From Muscardinus avellanarius (Eukaryota > Chordata > Mammalia > Rodentia > Gliridae): 64,000 nucleotides of DNA. Below, one piece after another: positions 21,190 through 31,651 of this stretch (positions are counted from its first letter, which is position 1; every line of letters starts with the position of its first letter). The position numbers and the translations under genes were made by a program. The notes beneath the pieces are model-generated. The model was not told the origin of the DNA. It saw only the letters and a list, made by a program, of their open reading frames with translations, and did not search any database. The DNA lies in NCBI GenBank assembly GCA_963383645.1, contig OY726566.1, forward strand, positions 95,509,321 through 95,573,320. The letters run 5' to 3'.

Positions 21190-21490
21190 CCTTCAACACA
21201 TCAGTCTTTAGGGTTTCACCCAACTATCGAGCAAAAATGTTCTGATAAAAAATTTTGTTTGTACTGAACATGTACAGACTCCCCTCCACCATGTCATTAG
21301 GTTTCAAACAATAGAGTTAAAACAATTATTCGATATTATAAGCAATCTAGAGTTGCTTTAAAATATACAAGAAGATATGCATAGGTTATGCAAATGCTAT
21401 GTATGCTGTTTATATAAGGCAATTGACAATCTTAAGATTTTTGGTATCTGCAGAAAGAGCCCTGGGACCAGTTCCCCATGGATACTAAGA
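21190..21490. mobile_element. MER2/Tigger-like DNA transposon fragment inside the composite element
   Basis: TACTGAACATGTACAGACTC, GATATTATAAGCAATCTAGAG, TATGCATAGGTTATGCAAAT, TTTTTGGTATCTGCAG and GGATACTAAGAGGTACTGTA follow the order of MER2 (pogo/Tigger class). It is much older than the L1 around it. Confidence 0.7.
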
Positions 21491-21543
21491 GGTACTGTAC
21501 TCGCTTGAAAGGAGAAATATATTACTTAATGATGTTGGTAAGG

Positions 21544-22336
21544 GGACTTCCGGGAAGATGGCGACCGAGAAAAGCGGGGCTTAAGAGTCCCGCTAACAAC
21601 CAATCTCCATTACCACAAAAAGAGCACCTTTCATAGCCAGAAAACACCATCACCAGAAAAACAAAAAAACCCACCAGGCTCCAGAGAGAAAGCGGACTGA
21701 GAACAGAGCTCAGGGCCACAGAGGAGACACACGAGCCCGAGGACGCGGCAGCAGCGCCATACTGCCGGCGGCAGCGGCGAACTCAGCGGACGGCTACAGC
21801 AAGCCAGGTGAGCCGCTGCGGAACAGCCAGGCGGGATCTTTCGGCGCAGACAGCATTTAAAGCTCCCAGTGGCTGAGCTCAGCACACGCTGCAGGGATTC
21901 AGAGTGGAAATCAAAACCAGAGAAGAAAAAATACGCCAGCCTCATGGCCGAGGGCGTGGCAGAGGCGCCATATTGTCACTGGCGGCGGCAGCAGCAGTGA
22001 ATTCACCGAGTCCAGTACAGCTACATCTGCGTACTCAAGAACAGTGAGTCAAAATGCGGGCCACAGAGGAGAAATTGCAGTATTGGGCCTCCTGGGACTT
22101 GACCCAGTGAGGGAGTGGTGGTGGCAGAGATATCACACCATAGGAGAACGTGCAACCTGGCACCCCCCATAGTTTAAAGCAGCCTCTATCGACTCCCTGG
22201 GTCGGAGACTCTGTGATACAACCCAGTAAAGGAGTAGTGGGGTCTGAGATAATACAGACTCGAGATCCAGAGCACCTTAAGTGAAGCCATAGTGACCCAA
22301 GGGAAGAACCCAGAGAAGGCACAAACCTCCGAAATC
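21544..22336 (+). promoter_or_regulatory. L1 5' UTR / internal promoter
   Basis: About 793 bp, CpG-rich (GCGGCAGCAGCGCCATAC, GGCGGCGGCAGCAGCAGTG), starting with the YY1-like terminus and ending at the ORF1 ATG. Such UTRs drive L1 transcription by RNA polymerase II from the first base. An older relative lies at 6590-7775. Confidence 0.85.
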
Positions 22337-23254
22337 ATGGGAAAGAGGAATAACACTGGAGTAATGAATGTGCACAACCCCACAACATCAGAACCTGATA
22401 AAACAGAAAATCAGAGATTTCTAGAAGATCAAATCAGGAAAATAACTGTAGAAATAATAGAGGTGCTTCGAAAAGAACTCAGAGAGAGCCAAAAAGAGAT
22501 AAAGGATGCAATTAATGAAGTAAAGGCCTCAATTCAAAGCACAAACAACCGATTAGACCACATGGAGAACAGAATCTCGCTCTTAGAAGATGAGCAATCC
22601 AAAAATGAATGCATAGTTTCTAATCTAGAAAAAAATATCCAACAGCAGGAATCTGACATTGAAGAAATATGGGCCCATCTTAAGAGAGCTAACCTAAGAA
22701 TAATTGGAATAGAGGAGGGAAAAGAAAGTGATACCAAAGGGATCAACAATCTCTTCAAGGAAGTAATAGCAGAAAATTTTCCAAATATAGAGCAAGAGGT
22801 TGATACACAGATCCAGGAAACTTATAGAACTCCCTCTAGACAGGATTGGAGAAGAGGATCCCCACGCCATATAATTGTCAAAATGACCAATGTGGAAGCC
22901 AAGCAGAGAATCTTAAAGGCAACAAAAACAAAGGGCCAACTGACATTCAGAGGCAAACCAATTAGAATCACTCCAGACTTCCCAAACCAAGTCATGAGAG
23001 CCAGAAGGGCTTGGAGTAACATATTCCAAACTCTGAAAGAAAACAACTTCCAGCCAAAAATTTCCTATCCAGCAAAACTTTCTATCAAATTAGATGGAGA
23101 AATAAGAAGCTTCCATGACAAACAGAAACTGAAGGAATTTATGTCTTCAAAACCAGCGCTAGAGAAAATACTCAAAGAGATTAACTACAAAGAAGAAATA
23201 GGTAACACTCACCAGAACCAGAGAAACAAGAGTTTCCATCCAACAGACAACTAA
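22337..23254 (+). CDS. L1 ORF1p, intact open frame (305 aa)
   Basis: RNA-binding chaperone of the L1 ribonucleoprotein, acting with L1 RNA in the cytoplasm. The frame is open without interruption. I place the start at ATG 22337 (MGKRNN), in good Kozak context (A at -3, G at +4); the frame extends 15 codons upstream without another ATG. Residues about 27-112 form a heptad-rich coiled coil (trimerisation). About 115-210 is the RRM, with NLRIIGI (119-125) and PRHIIVKM (176-183). About 215-285 is the C-terminal domain, with RRAWSNIF (223-230) and ISYPAKLSI (242-250). 305 aa is a little short compared with 338 in human, mainly at the N-terminus. No ORF2 follows. An intact frame suggests recent insertion; whether it is expressed is unknown. 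Confidence 0.88.
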   Translation: MGKRNNTGVMNVHNPTTSEPDKTENQRFLEDQIRKITVEIIEVLRKELRESQKEIKDAINEVKASIQSTNNRLDHMENRISLLEDEQSKNECIVSNLEKNIQQQESDIEEIWAHLKRANLRIIGIEEGKESDTKGINNLFKEVIAENFPNIEQEVDTQIQETYRTPSRQDWRRGSPRHIIVKMTNVEAKQRILKATKTKGQLTFRGKPIRITPDFPNQVMRARRAWSNIFQTLKENNFQPKISYPAKLSIKLDGEIRSFHDKQKLKEFMSSKPALEKILKEINYKEEIGNTHQNQRNKSFHPTDN

Positions 23255-24157
23255 GATTGGTTATCTGTGGAGATTCATTATTTATGTTAGTCTTTTACCT
23301 ATCTCTAAGTTGTATTGTTTGCCTTTATTGTTGTTAATTTTTAGGATTTCTAGTTGGAATATTAATATACCTTCAGATATAGCATTTGGAAATATTTTAT
23401 CCAATTCTATTAGTAACTTTTAACTCTGTTTACATTGTCTTTGGATATACAATATTTTCTTTTATTTTTTAGGGAGTTTGTATATTCTTCTGTTACCTGT
23501 GCCATTGAAATCATATCCAAGAAATCACTGCCAATTTCAATGTTGTGAGGTTTTATGACCCAGATTTTCTCCTAAAAGTTTATAGTCTTAAGATTTATAT
23601 TTAGGTCTTTTATCTATTTTGAGTTAATACTTGTATATGGGATTAGGTAAAGATCCAATTTTATTCTTTTCCATGTAATTATTATTTTTCAACAATATTT
23701 AGTTAAAAGATTATTATTTCCACCACCAAATGTTTGTGGAAACCTTGTCAAAAATAACTTGACAATATAGGGAAGAATTTAGTTCTAGGCTTGTATTTAA
23801 CTCCAATGGTCTATATATCTGCCTTTAGAACAGTACTACACTGTTTCAATTATTGTAGCTTTATATGGTTTGAAATCAGAAAATATATATCTGCTAGCTT
23901 TGTTCTTTTTCAAGATCGTTTTGGGTATCTAGAATTCATATTCCATATTAGGATAGATTTTTTTCTGAAAAATAAATATATAAATATATGATAGTTTCAC
24001 CTAAAAAAACAGAAAAAAATATGCTCTAGTAAGAAAGAAAGCAAAAAGAAATATTGAAATGCTATCTTTAAATCATCAAACACTTGGTATCAGACAAATG
24101 AAACTGTTATGTGAGATTATCATTTTTAATTTTGGATAAATTACTATAATACTAGAT
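23255..24157 (-). mobile_element. Old L1 ORF2 fragment, antisense, in place of ORF2
   Basis: About 23490-23985 reads, on the opposite strand, as very diverged L1 ORF2. The plus strand shows GCCATTGAAATCATATCCAAG, CATTTTGAGTTAATACTTG-like, CCAATGGTCTATATATCTGC and AGCTTTGTTCTTTTTCAAG, all known antisense L1 landmarks. The divergence is far greater than that of the surrounding young L1. 23255-23490 and 23990-24157 are unassigned. Confidence 0.7.
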
Positions 24158-24332
24158 GTCAACCACTGAGCCAAGCATGGGAAGGAGGGATGGGGAGAGA
24201 ATGGGGTGGGGATCGGGTGGGGGCTGACTGGGCGATGTGTGCATGTATGTCTACAAAAGTTTGTATCCCACTATGATGTATGAATACAGTGCACCAATAA
24301 AATAAAATAAAATAAATAAAAATAAAAAAAAT
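24158..24332 (+). mobile_element. L1 3' UTR end and A-rich tail of the composite element
   Basis: TCAACCACTGAGCCAAGCATGG, G-rich tract, GGCGATGTGTGCATGTATGTC, CAGTGCACCAATAAAATAAA. The abrupt junction at about 24158 joins unrelated sequence to the middle of the 3' UTR. Confidence 0.85.
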
Positions 24333-24564
24333 AAAATATCTTGTAAGAGCCGGGCATGGTGGCGCACGCTTGTAATCCCAGCATTTGGGAGGCTGAGACA
24401 GGAGGATCGCCGTTCGCAGACAGCCTCAGCTACTTAGTGAGGCCCTCTGCAACTCAGTGAGACCCTGTTTCAAAATAAAGAATAAAAATAGGGCAGGGGG
24501 TGTAGCTTGGAGGTAGAATGCCCCTGGGTTCCATCACCTGACCTACACACAAAAATATCTTGTA
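24333..24564 (+). mobile_element. B1-dID SINE sharing the composite L1's target site
   Basis: SINE about 24348-24551 of the older long type (CAGCCTCAGCTACTTAGTGA). AAAATATCTTGTA precedes it (24333-24345) and follows it (24552-24564). The preceding copy is also the right duplication of the composite L1. Confidence 0.93.
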
Positions 24565-24824
24565 TATAATCAAAGAAGAAATGTAGAAAAAACTCCAGAT
24601 TCTTCACGATACTTTTAAATTATATTTCCAGTCCCACAATTGCTATATCTGTCAAGACAATGAGCACAGATAATGGAAATCAAAATATCATTTTGATCCA
24701 AATGACTCAGAATTATTTTTATATGTTATAAAAGAATCTTAGAATTAAAATTTGATTGTTGATGGTTATATCTATGTAGAAATGTAGTAGCATGTAATCG
24801 GTATAAACAAACACAAACTTTGTA

Positions 24825-25010
24825 GGTTCTTAAAATGTACAATTCACCCTTGAAAAACAGGGCAGTTAGGGGTGCCAACCTCCCTCATAGTCAAAATCCC
24901 ATGTGTAACATTGTTTTTCCCAAACTTAACTACTAACAGCCTGCAGTTGTCCAGAGATCTTTACCCATAGCACAAGAAGTCGATAAACATATATATTTTG
25001 AATTCCCCAT
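24825..25010 (-). mobile_element. Tigger-like DNA transposon end
   Basis: TTCACCCTTGAAAAACAGGGCAG...GGGGTGCCAACC...AAACTTAACTACTAACAGCCTG matches the remembered order of a pogo-type element end. Diverged. Confidence 0.55.
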
Positions 25011-25774
25011 TTCCTTCCTAAACTCTTAGAGTCTGACTTGTACCATGATCACTAATTCACTGAAACTACTCATGTTGAAGTCCAGGGCTCCCTGTTGCCA
25101 TCTCTAATGGATGTTTCCCTGTTCTTATTCAATCTTATGTTTTTCATGAACATCTAATGCACTTGAGCATTACATCTTCCTGATGTGTTCTCAGTGGAAA
25201 GCTCATATGGGCCCTTTTCCCATTCTGAATATTCTCTCTAGTTGAATGTCATCTATTCGTATGGACTCTAATACCAGTGTCATGTCAAAGACCACCAGTT
25301 CATGCCTCTAGCACAAATCCAGCTTCCTATTTGATCTTCCCCATTCACGGCCCACAGATACAGCAGCATTTACTGATGAGATCTCCCCCAAACAAATCTT
25401 GATGTCAATAAACAGGGCCTGCCATCTTCTTGGTAAATCCAAGAATGCCAGGAGTAATACTCAACTTCTTCCTTATTTTTACTCCATCAGAGAATCCTGT
25501 TCATGCTATTTCTCAAAGAGGCCTTTGCATGCGCTTCTCTCTAAACTCCACTGCTACCGCTGATTCCAGGTCAACACCTTTCAGTCTTCCCACAACGAAT
25601 TCACTGTTCACAGTATTATTAAAGGTGACCGTCTAGCAAAGGAAATGGCAGCAGATCACTTCCTTGTTTAAGACCCTTCGTTGACTTGCCATTGCATCTC
25701 ACATGGAGTCTCAACACATACCACTGTACAATCTCTTCCCTTCTTCTCCAACCTTATGTTTAGCCCCCCCATCC
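25011..25774. other. No feature recognised
   Basis: Ordinary sequence. Open frames of 68-73 codons have no recognisable domains. Confidence 0.5.
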
Positions 25775-25892
25775 CGCCTCCCCGCCCCACCCCCCCAGTA
25801 CTGGCAAGTATTCTACCTCTGAGCTATGTCCTTGTTCTTTTAAGACACAGCCTCACTGATTTGCTCAAGTGGCCACTGCACCTGGTCCTTTC
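25775..25892 (-). mobile_element. B1-dID SINE fragment
   Basis: CCCAGTACTGGCAAGTATTC...CTGAGCTATGTCC then a shortened B1 half. Preceded by a C-rich run (CCCGCCCCACCCCCCC). Confidence 0.7.
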
Positions 25893-26079
25893 CTCCTTGT
25901 AATGGATAAAATCTACCTATTCTTTCTTTCAACCTTATTAAAAATGCCATGCTTTTTCTAGTTTCACAGTCCCCGAACATGATGTTTTACCAACAATTGA
26001 ATTTCATTTTCTCTTTCTATGTATGACATTGCTTCCGTTTAAAAATCTATTAGTATCAGCTTAAGTGATATTTCTTTTT

Positions 26080-26280
26080 TAAAATTTTCTATTGGTGCAT
26101 TGTAGTTGTACATCTTACTGGGGATAAAGATGGTGGAGACATAGATGCACACATCACCCAGTTTGCCCGTACCCAATTCTCTCCCCATTCCCTCCCCCTC
26201 CGTCCTGCCCATGCTTGGCTTAGTGATTTGTCTATGTACTATAATGTCCTCTTTGTTACCCTAAACGTAGGCCTCTTGCT
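26080..26280 (-). mobile_element. L1 3' UTR fragment
   Basis: TTCTATTGGTGCATTGTAG...CACATCACCCAG...CCATTCCCTCCCCCTCC...CATGCTTGGCTTAGTG is the antisense of the L1 3' end also seen at 945 and 48255. Confidence 0.85.
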
Positions 26281-27654
26281 TGTTTTTGTAACAGCATTAA
26301 AAATAATGTTCAACTATTTAAATTCTTTTATTTTTTTGTTCCCCCATTATATGTAATATATATGATATATATATACAATATATAATTGCAAGTATTTAAG
26401 TATAAAATTCTAATTCTTTTCTACCTCTAGCACTTGTTACAATACCTGTCTCAGTTCGCCTTAGGAATGAATAAGACATTTGAAGGATCTAGTGTGTACA
26501 GACATAATAGGTCAGCAATCTTTTCTTTTTGGTAGTAGGATGTACTTTGATTGTTTGAACAGATGAAAAGTAGTGATAAAATTTCAGTGAAGGAGATAGT
26601 TTGGCCTATCTCTAAATGGTTTCTTAGTAATCTCTGAAACCTGAGATGGTTGAAATCAAATTTGTGGAGTTGTGAAGCAATATTCCAGAATTGCCACAAA
26701 ATTTCTCTTATATTATCTTTTGGCTGCTGGTATCATATTTCATTAAAAGAGAAATATTTTTCCCTTGAAATTTATTGTAGAACTAACAAAACTCTGCTTC
26801 CTGATTTTTGCAATTACTGAACTTCTGTTTATTTTTCTACCAATGAATATGGACAGAAAGGAGAAAGTTATTAATTGCTGTGACATTTATTTCTAATATA
26901 TTTCAAGCCCAGGTGCTGAAGCAAGCATGTGTGGGTTTTCATCATTAGAACTTGTTTGTTTCATAGGGCACATTGTTCTTTTGTGCCTCTGGGTATAAGG
27001 TATTTCTTTTCTCTCTAAGTTCTCTGTGTTTTAGTTTTTTTTATCATTAATTCTTAGATCTTATGAAGTATTAATATTCACCCTAGGTACAAAACTCTTC
27101 CTGAATATTTTAATTCATGAAAGAAATATTTCTCCAATGATTTTTAAGGCAAAGCAATTTTTGTGCTAAGATTATTCAATAGCAGGAGTTCCTAATTTTA
27201 TTTTGGGCCACAAACTCCTTTGGGTAGCTAACACAAGCTATGTAATCATTGCATTAAAAATTGTTTCCACAGGTACATACACACATGTTTCGTATGCCTG
27301 TTTGTGGTTTATTAAGCTGGCTACAGCTCATTTGTGAATGGTAAGCTGAGACCACTGTTCTGCAAATGCTTTCATGAAGGCCCTGGGGAATTTCTTTATT
27401 TTCTGCATATAAACTCGACAGAAAAAGCAAATTTGATGGAGAGGACATATTTAGGACTAGAGCATGAGGGTTTAATTCCTCTTCCCCATCAAAGCAAGAA
27501 TTACAGGTCTTTCTCCACCCTGAGATTCCCCAACAGTTACACTCTATGAGACCTACCATCACTGGAGTGTTCTCTGAGTGCCAGGAGCTGTGAGAGCCTT
27601 CCAGAGAACCCCACGGACAGCTAACAAAGGAGCAGAACAGCCTATTTACATGTG
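26281..27654. other. No feature recognised over 1.4 kb
   Basis: AT-rich with a TA-rich patch at 26345-26385. Overlapping open frames at about 27254-27703 have no recognised domain, and their minus-strand start overlaps the following LTR. Confidence 0.5.
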
Positions 27655-27882
27655 ATGTTAGTTGGCTTCTCATCGCCGTGGCCAAAATTTCTTCTAAGAA
27701 CAACTTAAAGGAGGCAAGACTTATTTTGGCTCACACTTTCAAAATTCAGCCCATGGCCAGCAGGCTTGAAGGCAGAAACGGTACGGAGGCAGGGCAGTGC
27801 ACGGCAGAGAAAAGATGCTTTGCTCATGGAAACTAAGAAGGGGAGAGAGAGGGGGGGGGAGGGAGGGAGGGAGGGAGGGAGG

Positions 27883-27942
<60 letters not shown>

Positions 27943-28058
27943 AGAAGAAGAAGAAGAAGAAGAAGAAGAAGAAGAAGAAGAAGGGAGAGAGAAGAGAGGG
28001 GAGAGGAGAGAGAGAGGAGAGAGAGAGGAGAGAGAGAGAGAGAGAGAGAAGAGGGAGA

Positions 28059-28095
<37 letters not shown>

Positions 28096-28184
28096 AGAAG
28101 AAGAAGAAGAAGAAGAAGAAGAAGAAGAAGAAGAAGAAGAAGAAGGAGAGAGAGAAGAGAGGGGAGAGGAGAGAGAGGAGAGAG

Positions 28185-28224
<40 letters not shown>

Positions 28225-28254
28225 AGAGGGAGAGAGAGAGAGGAGAGAAAGAGA

Positions 28255-28318
<64 letters not shown>

Positions 28319-28487
28319 AGAGACCGGCCAAGGACAGATATAATCCTAAGGCCACATCAGATATATTCCTAAGGCTACATCTCCAGTGACCCATTTCCTC
28401 CAGCCATGTTCTACCTCCAAACTTTGCTACATTAGAGACCATGCTTTCTTTTGGGGGGAAAATGAATTCAGGATCCAAACCATAACA
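27655..28487 (-). mobile_element. MaLR-type LTR holding a 480-bp purine tract
   Basis: Starts TGTTAGTTGGCTTCTCATCG...ACAACTTAAAGGAGGCAAGACTTATTTTGGCTCAC and ends AGTGACCCATTTCCTCCAGCCATG...GATCCAAACCATAACAC, the antisense ends of a MaLR-like LTR. Without the tract the LTR would be about 350 bp. The tract occupies the AGAGAGAG-prone middle. Confidence 0.75.
27840..28322. repeat. Polypurine (GGGA)n/(GA)n/(GAA)n tract with higher-order repeat
   Basis: About 480 bp almost free of C/T on the plus strand. (GGGA)n at 27850-27890, then GA and GAA runs. A block of GAA run + AGAGAAGAGAGGGGAGAGG + GA run appears twice with a period of about 160 bp (from about 27937 and about 28091). Long open frames here are low complexity, not genes. 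Confidence 0.95.
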
Positions 28488-29639
28488 CAGGTGCTGAAGT
28501 CCTAAATGCTAAAACAAAGAATTGTGTCTTGACCACTAGGACTTGGGTGCCTCATTGTGGGAGAGAGAGGAAATGCTTCTGGATGTGCTACAGGCCTCCG
28601 TCTTTAGAGTACTATGTCTTTGTGGAGAAATAATCCCACACATTGGGTGCAAACAATGTAAAGAGGAGAATCTCTAGTTATTTCTATTTATATGACTATG
28701 TTTTTTTTCTATTTGGTGCATGATGATTAGGTGGATGATCATCTGAAAAGTGTTATAAATTACTGTTACAAATTACTTCTCTATGCACAGCCCATCTTTT
28801 ATTATAATATACAGATATAGCACTTTTATAGACATTTCTGCTTTTATTTGTTCTTTGCAATATTTCTAGTAATTTTTTCTTCGTTATTGGCAATGCTTAC
28901 ATAATCACGTACTAACACCTACAGGAATGAATCACAGTTCATCGTGCAGATTTATAGCATGTCTACAGAAAAAAAGTACTTCATGACGCAGACTTTAAGG
29001 TTTAAATTATCTCCTAAAAAGCTCCACAACCAGGCAAACAAACAATGTGGTTTAGAGGTCAAAATTACAAAAATAGTTCGTATTAGCTCTTTTCTTCTTC
29101 ATTTAAATAATAAAGACAAATTAAGCAGGATTGGGAAATGCTCTTAGTAAGCAGATAAGTCATTTATCCAAAACACAGTTGAAATAGAAAGCTTCCATAT
29201 GTGGGAGGTTCATGAATACGTGCAGCGTGTAAACTTTCCCTTGCGCCTACAGTACTGCAGCATTAAGAATGCGATTCTGCAGGTCATGCTTAGATTCTAG
29301 ATGCAGTTTTCTAGAGCAGGCTCTTTGCTTCTCAGTCGCCTCCATTTGCCACTGTCAATTGTTGTACCATCCAGCACATTCCTGCTCACAGAGAGTCAAC
29401 TTAAGTCTTCAGTAAAACCCTGCAAGTTTGCAGTGTTATTACTTCATCCTTTTCTTTTCTTTCATCTGTTTTGGTTCAGGTCTTCTCTTTACTTTCCCAG
29501 TCTCTCTTCATGTGTCTGCATCCTGTTTCTCTCTTTCTCCTTCTTTTTTTTTTTTTTTTAATCTGGCTTTTGCTGTCTGTGGTCCTCTGTGACTTCTTAG
29601 ATCTATGGTTCTCTTTTCTTTTTCTATTTGCCTCTCCCT
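28488..29639. other. No feature recognised
   Basis: AT-rich unassigned sequence, with a short poly-T at 29546-29559. Confidence 0.5.
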
Positions 29640-29990
29640 CCTCACCTACTTGTTATGCATTGCCATACTCCAGGCACTGAGTTAGGGGTTGGAGATTATC
29701 AAGGTTATAAAGAAGGAAGGGATGGTTTCTAGCATCCACAGTCTAGTAGGTAGGCAGGGTTTGAAAGGAAGGAAAAGACCTGGAAAAAGCAATGATAAAA
29801 TTAATAAGTATAAAAAGGTGTCGTTGTAGCACAAATAAGTACTTAGCTATCTGAAAAGATCAGGATGAGGTGAAACTTGAAACTTATCAAAGGATAAACA
29901 GACACTTTCCAGGTAAATAGTGGTGACACCAAAGAGATGAATCAGAGGGGATGTGAAAGGAGCAGATGTAAGAAAATGTCAAAGATTGCA
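29640..29990 (-). mobile_element. Ancient L2-like fossil
   Basis: CACTGAGTTAGGGGTTGGAG, CAGTCTAGTAGGTAGGCAG, AAGATCAGGATGAGGTGAAAC follow the same old antisense LINE order as 11990-12345 and 52140-52440. Confidence 0.45.
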
Positions 29991-31490
29991 TAAATGGAAA
30001 CCAGGGCATCTGTATTTAGTCCACTCTGAATCCAAAATGGGAGAGCAGTGGTACCTATAATCCAATAATAATCCACCCATATGACTACATAAGTCATTCG
30101 TAATTGGTGTGTTTTAGGTATGTAAATAGCTATGTTGGGAAGCTATTTTTTCCCCATAGTCTGATTCAGTGCGGTAGAAAGAGCCCTTTATTTTCCTGAC
30201 CATTAGAGTTTTATGAAAATTCTTCCTTAAATTGAAAGTAGAAGCTAAACTTCAGTGATCGGAAGGTAGCTGATACAGTACTCCATTTCCCTTCCTATAG
30301 AGCCCTGAACCAATTAAGAGAGAAAGAGTAAGATAGATGGAATTCCAAATGTCCTCTTTATTAGTAATAAAGACCATTTTGAAGAATGTGCTTAGGCATG
30401 TGTTAATACTGAAATTCTTCACTCTTTATCTAGGATTGGGGGACTTACCTACCAAGGTACAGGAAGAGTTAGAAAACTATGGGTCTTCCCTCGATCCTGC
30501 TAATCTGCCTAGCATAGCACTCTTTAGGCAGACAGAGAATGGGAAATCAAGGCTGAAGAATACATGATCTGTTTACTTTTCAAATTCACCAGTCATCCCA
30601 TTTCACCTACTATGGGATAAGATAAATTTATAGAAAGAGGTTGTGAGTGTTATATTAACGTCCCATGGAAATCTGAAGTTAGGTAAAAGAAGCTTCTCTT
30701 CACCAACTCTAACATTTGACTAATATTTGCTACCAAGACTAAACTTGTCATCTTTTCTCACCACAGAAGAATGACAATTATGCCTTTCAATCTACTAGAC
30801 TGTAGGAAACATAGTCCTGTGACCATTTTACTTGGACCCCTGGGCTGAAATGGTATAGGAAACAGCCATACATCTAGTAAAGAAAGTGTTTGCAGCTGTG
30901 TTATGTAGTAGAGGCATAACAGGAACCACCTAGATTTGTGATTCCAGACTATTCTGTTCTGATAAAATGAGTGGATTGAGAAATGCTAGTGCTCTGGGTC
31001 TAACAGTGAGGAAGACTTGGGTCTTCAGAAGAAATCTAGAACTGAGCACAAGATAGAAGGTACAGGGCACTGTGACCTTTCAAGGAGGCTTTATATTTGG
31101 AAGGAAGACTTTAGTGTTGCTAAAACTACCAGGTTCTGTTCAGTACACATTGTTCTGGTAACATGTAGCTGTGTTCTGTCAAGCAAATGACTCCCATCTC
31201 CACCTCCCAAGGCCTCTTTGCTTTTCCCTGATGTAGATTCTACTGGGGTACTGTGTTCTTTCAACATGAAGACAGCTGCTCTCCTCTTAGAGATGCCTGC
31301 ATTTTAGTGTCCTTGATTTTCTTAAACAGTTGAAACAAGATTTACAATTTAATTAGCGAGGAGCTGTAATCTGTCAGAGTTTCATGCCTTTAGTAGTTGC
31401 AAAGGCATGCATGCAAGGAGAAAAAGGACTGTCGCTCTCCCAAGGAGGCTGTATCAGAGTCCAGAAAATATATCATGCCCCACGGCTTAC
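29991..31490. other. No feature recognised over 1.5 kb
   Basis: Non-repetitive as far as can be seen. 31300-31390 (TCGCTAATTAAATTGTAAATC on the minus strand) looks like flanking conserved sequence to the possible exon that follows. Confidence 0.45.
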
Positions 31491-31651
31491 CTTTCTGATT
31501 CTGTGGCCTTGACTTTGAGTCCTTGCTACTGCTGAGAGATTTGCCCTCTGCCTTGGCTCGCTCTCCATCCTGACTCCTGCCTGAAGTGACATTCCTGGCT
31601 GATTGATTCCACTTTGTTCTCATTCCGCTCTCCCTTGAAGTCAGTGAATCT
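31491..31651 (-). CDS. Possible internal exon of an unidentified gene (minus strand)
   Basis: On the minus strand an open segment is closed by a strong 5' splice site, CAGAAAG/GTAAGC (31489-31491), and preceded by CTCTCTTACTCAAG/A (acceptor at 31652). The reading gives a Ser/Lys/Arg-rich stretch (RDSLTSRESG...GKSLSSSKDSKSRPQNQK). The other two frames contain stops. I do not recognise the protein. Just upstream (higher coordinates) lies a MER5-like element, so the polypyrimidine tract is only moderate. It could equally be a chance open frame. Confidence 0.2.

Larger units (their letters stand above)
21095..24347 (+). mobile_element. Composite L1-derived insertion with ORF1 but no ORF2
   Basis: Bounded by AAAATATCTTGTAAG at 21095-21109 and 24333-24347 and ending in an A-rich tail. 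Order: a 27-bp L1 5' terminus (21109-21135); about 410 bp of unrelated DNA with a MER2/Tigger-like piece; a second copy of the terminus heading a complete-looking L1 5' UTR (21544-22336); ORF1; about 900 bp of other DNA including an antisense fragment of a much older L1; 175 bp of L1 3' UTR; tail. No reverse transcriptase or endonuclease, so it would depend on L1 proteins in trans. Possible readings are an ORF1-only (HAL1-like) element, a chimeric cDNA, or a rearranged L1. Confidence 0.75.

Noticed and set aside
22292..22336. Upstream extension of L1 ORF1 by 15 codons
   Set aside because: It would start at GTG; the first ATG in frame is 22337 with good Kozak context and the family-typical MGK start.
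27766..28478. Long open frames of 190-257 codons on both strands over the purine tract
   Set aside because: They encode only Glu/Arg/Lys or Ser/Leu low complexity created by GA and GAA repeats. Open frames on both strands of such a tract carry no coding evidence.
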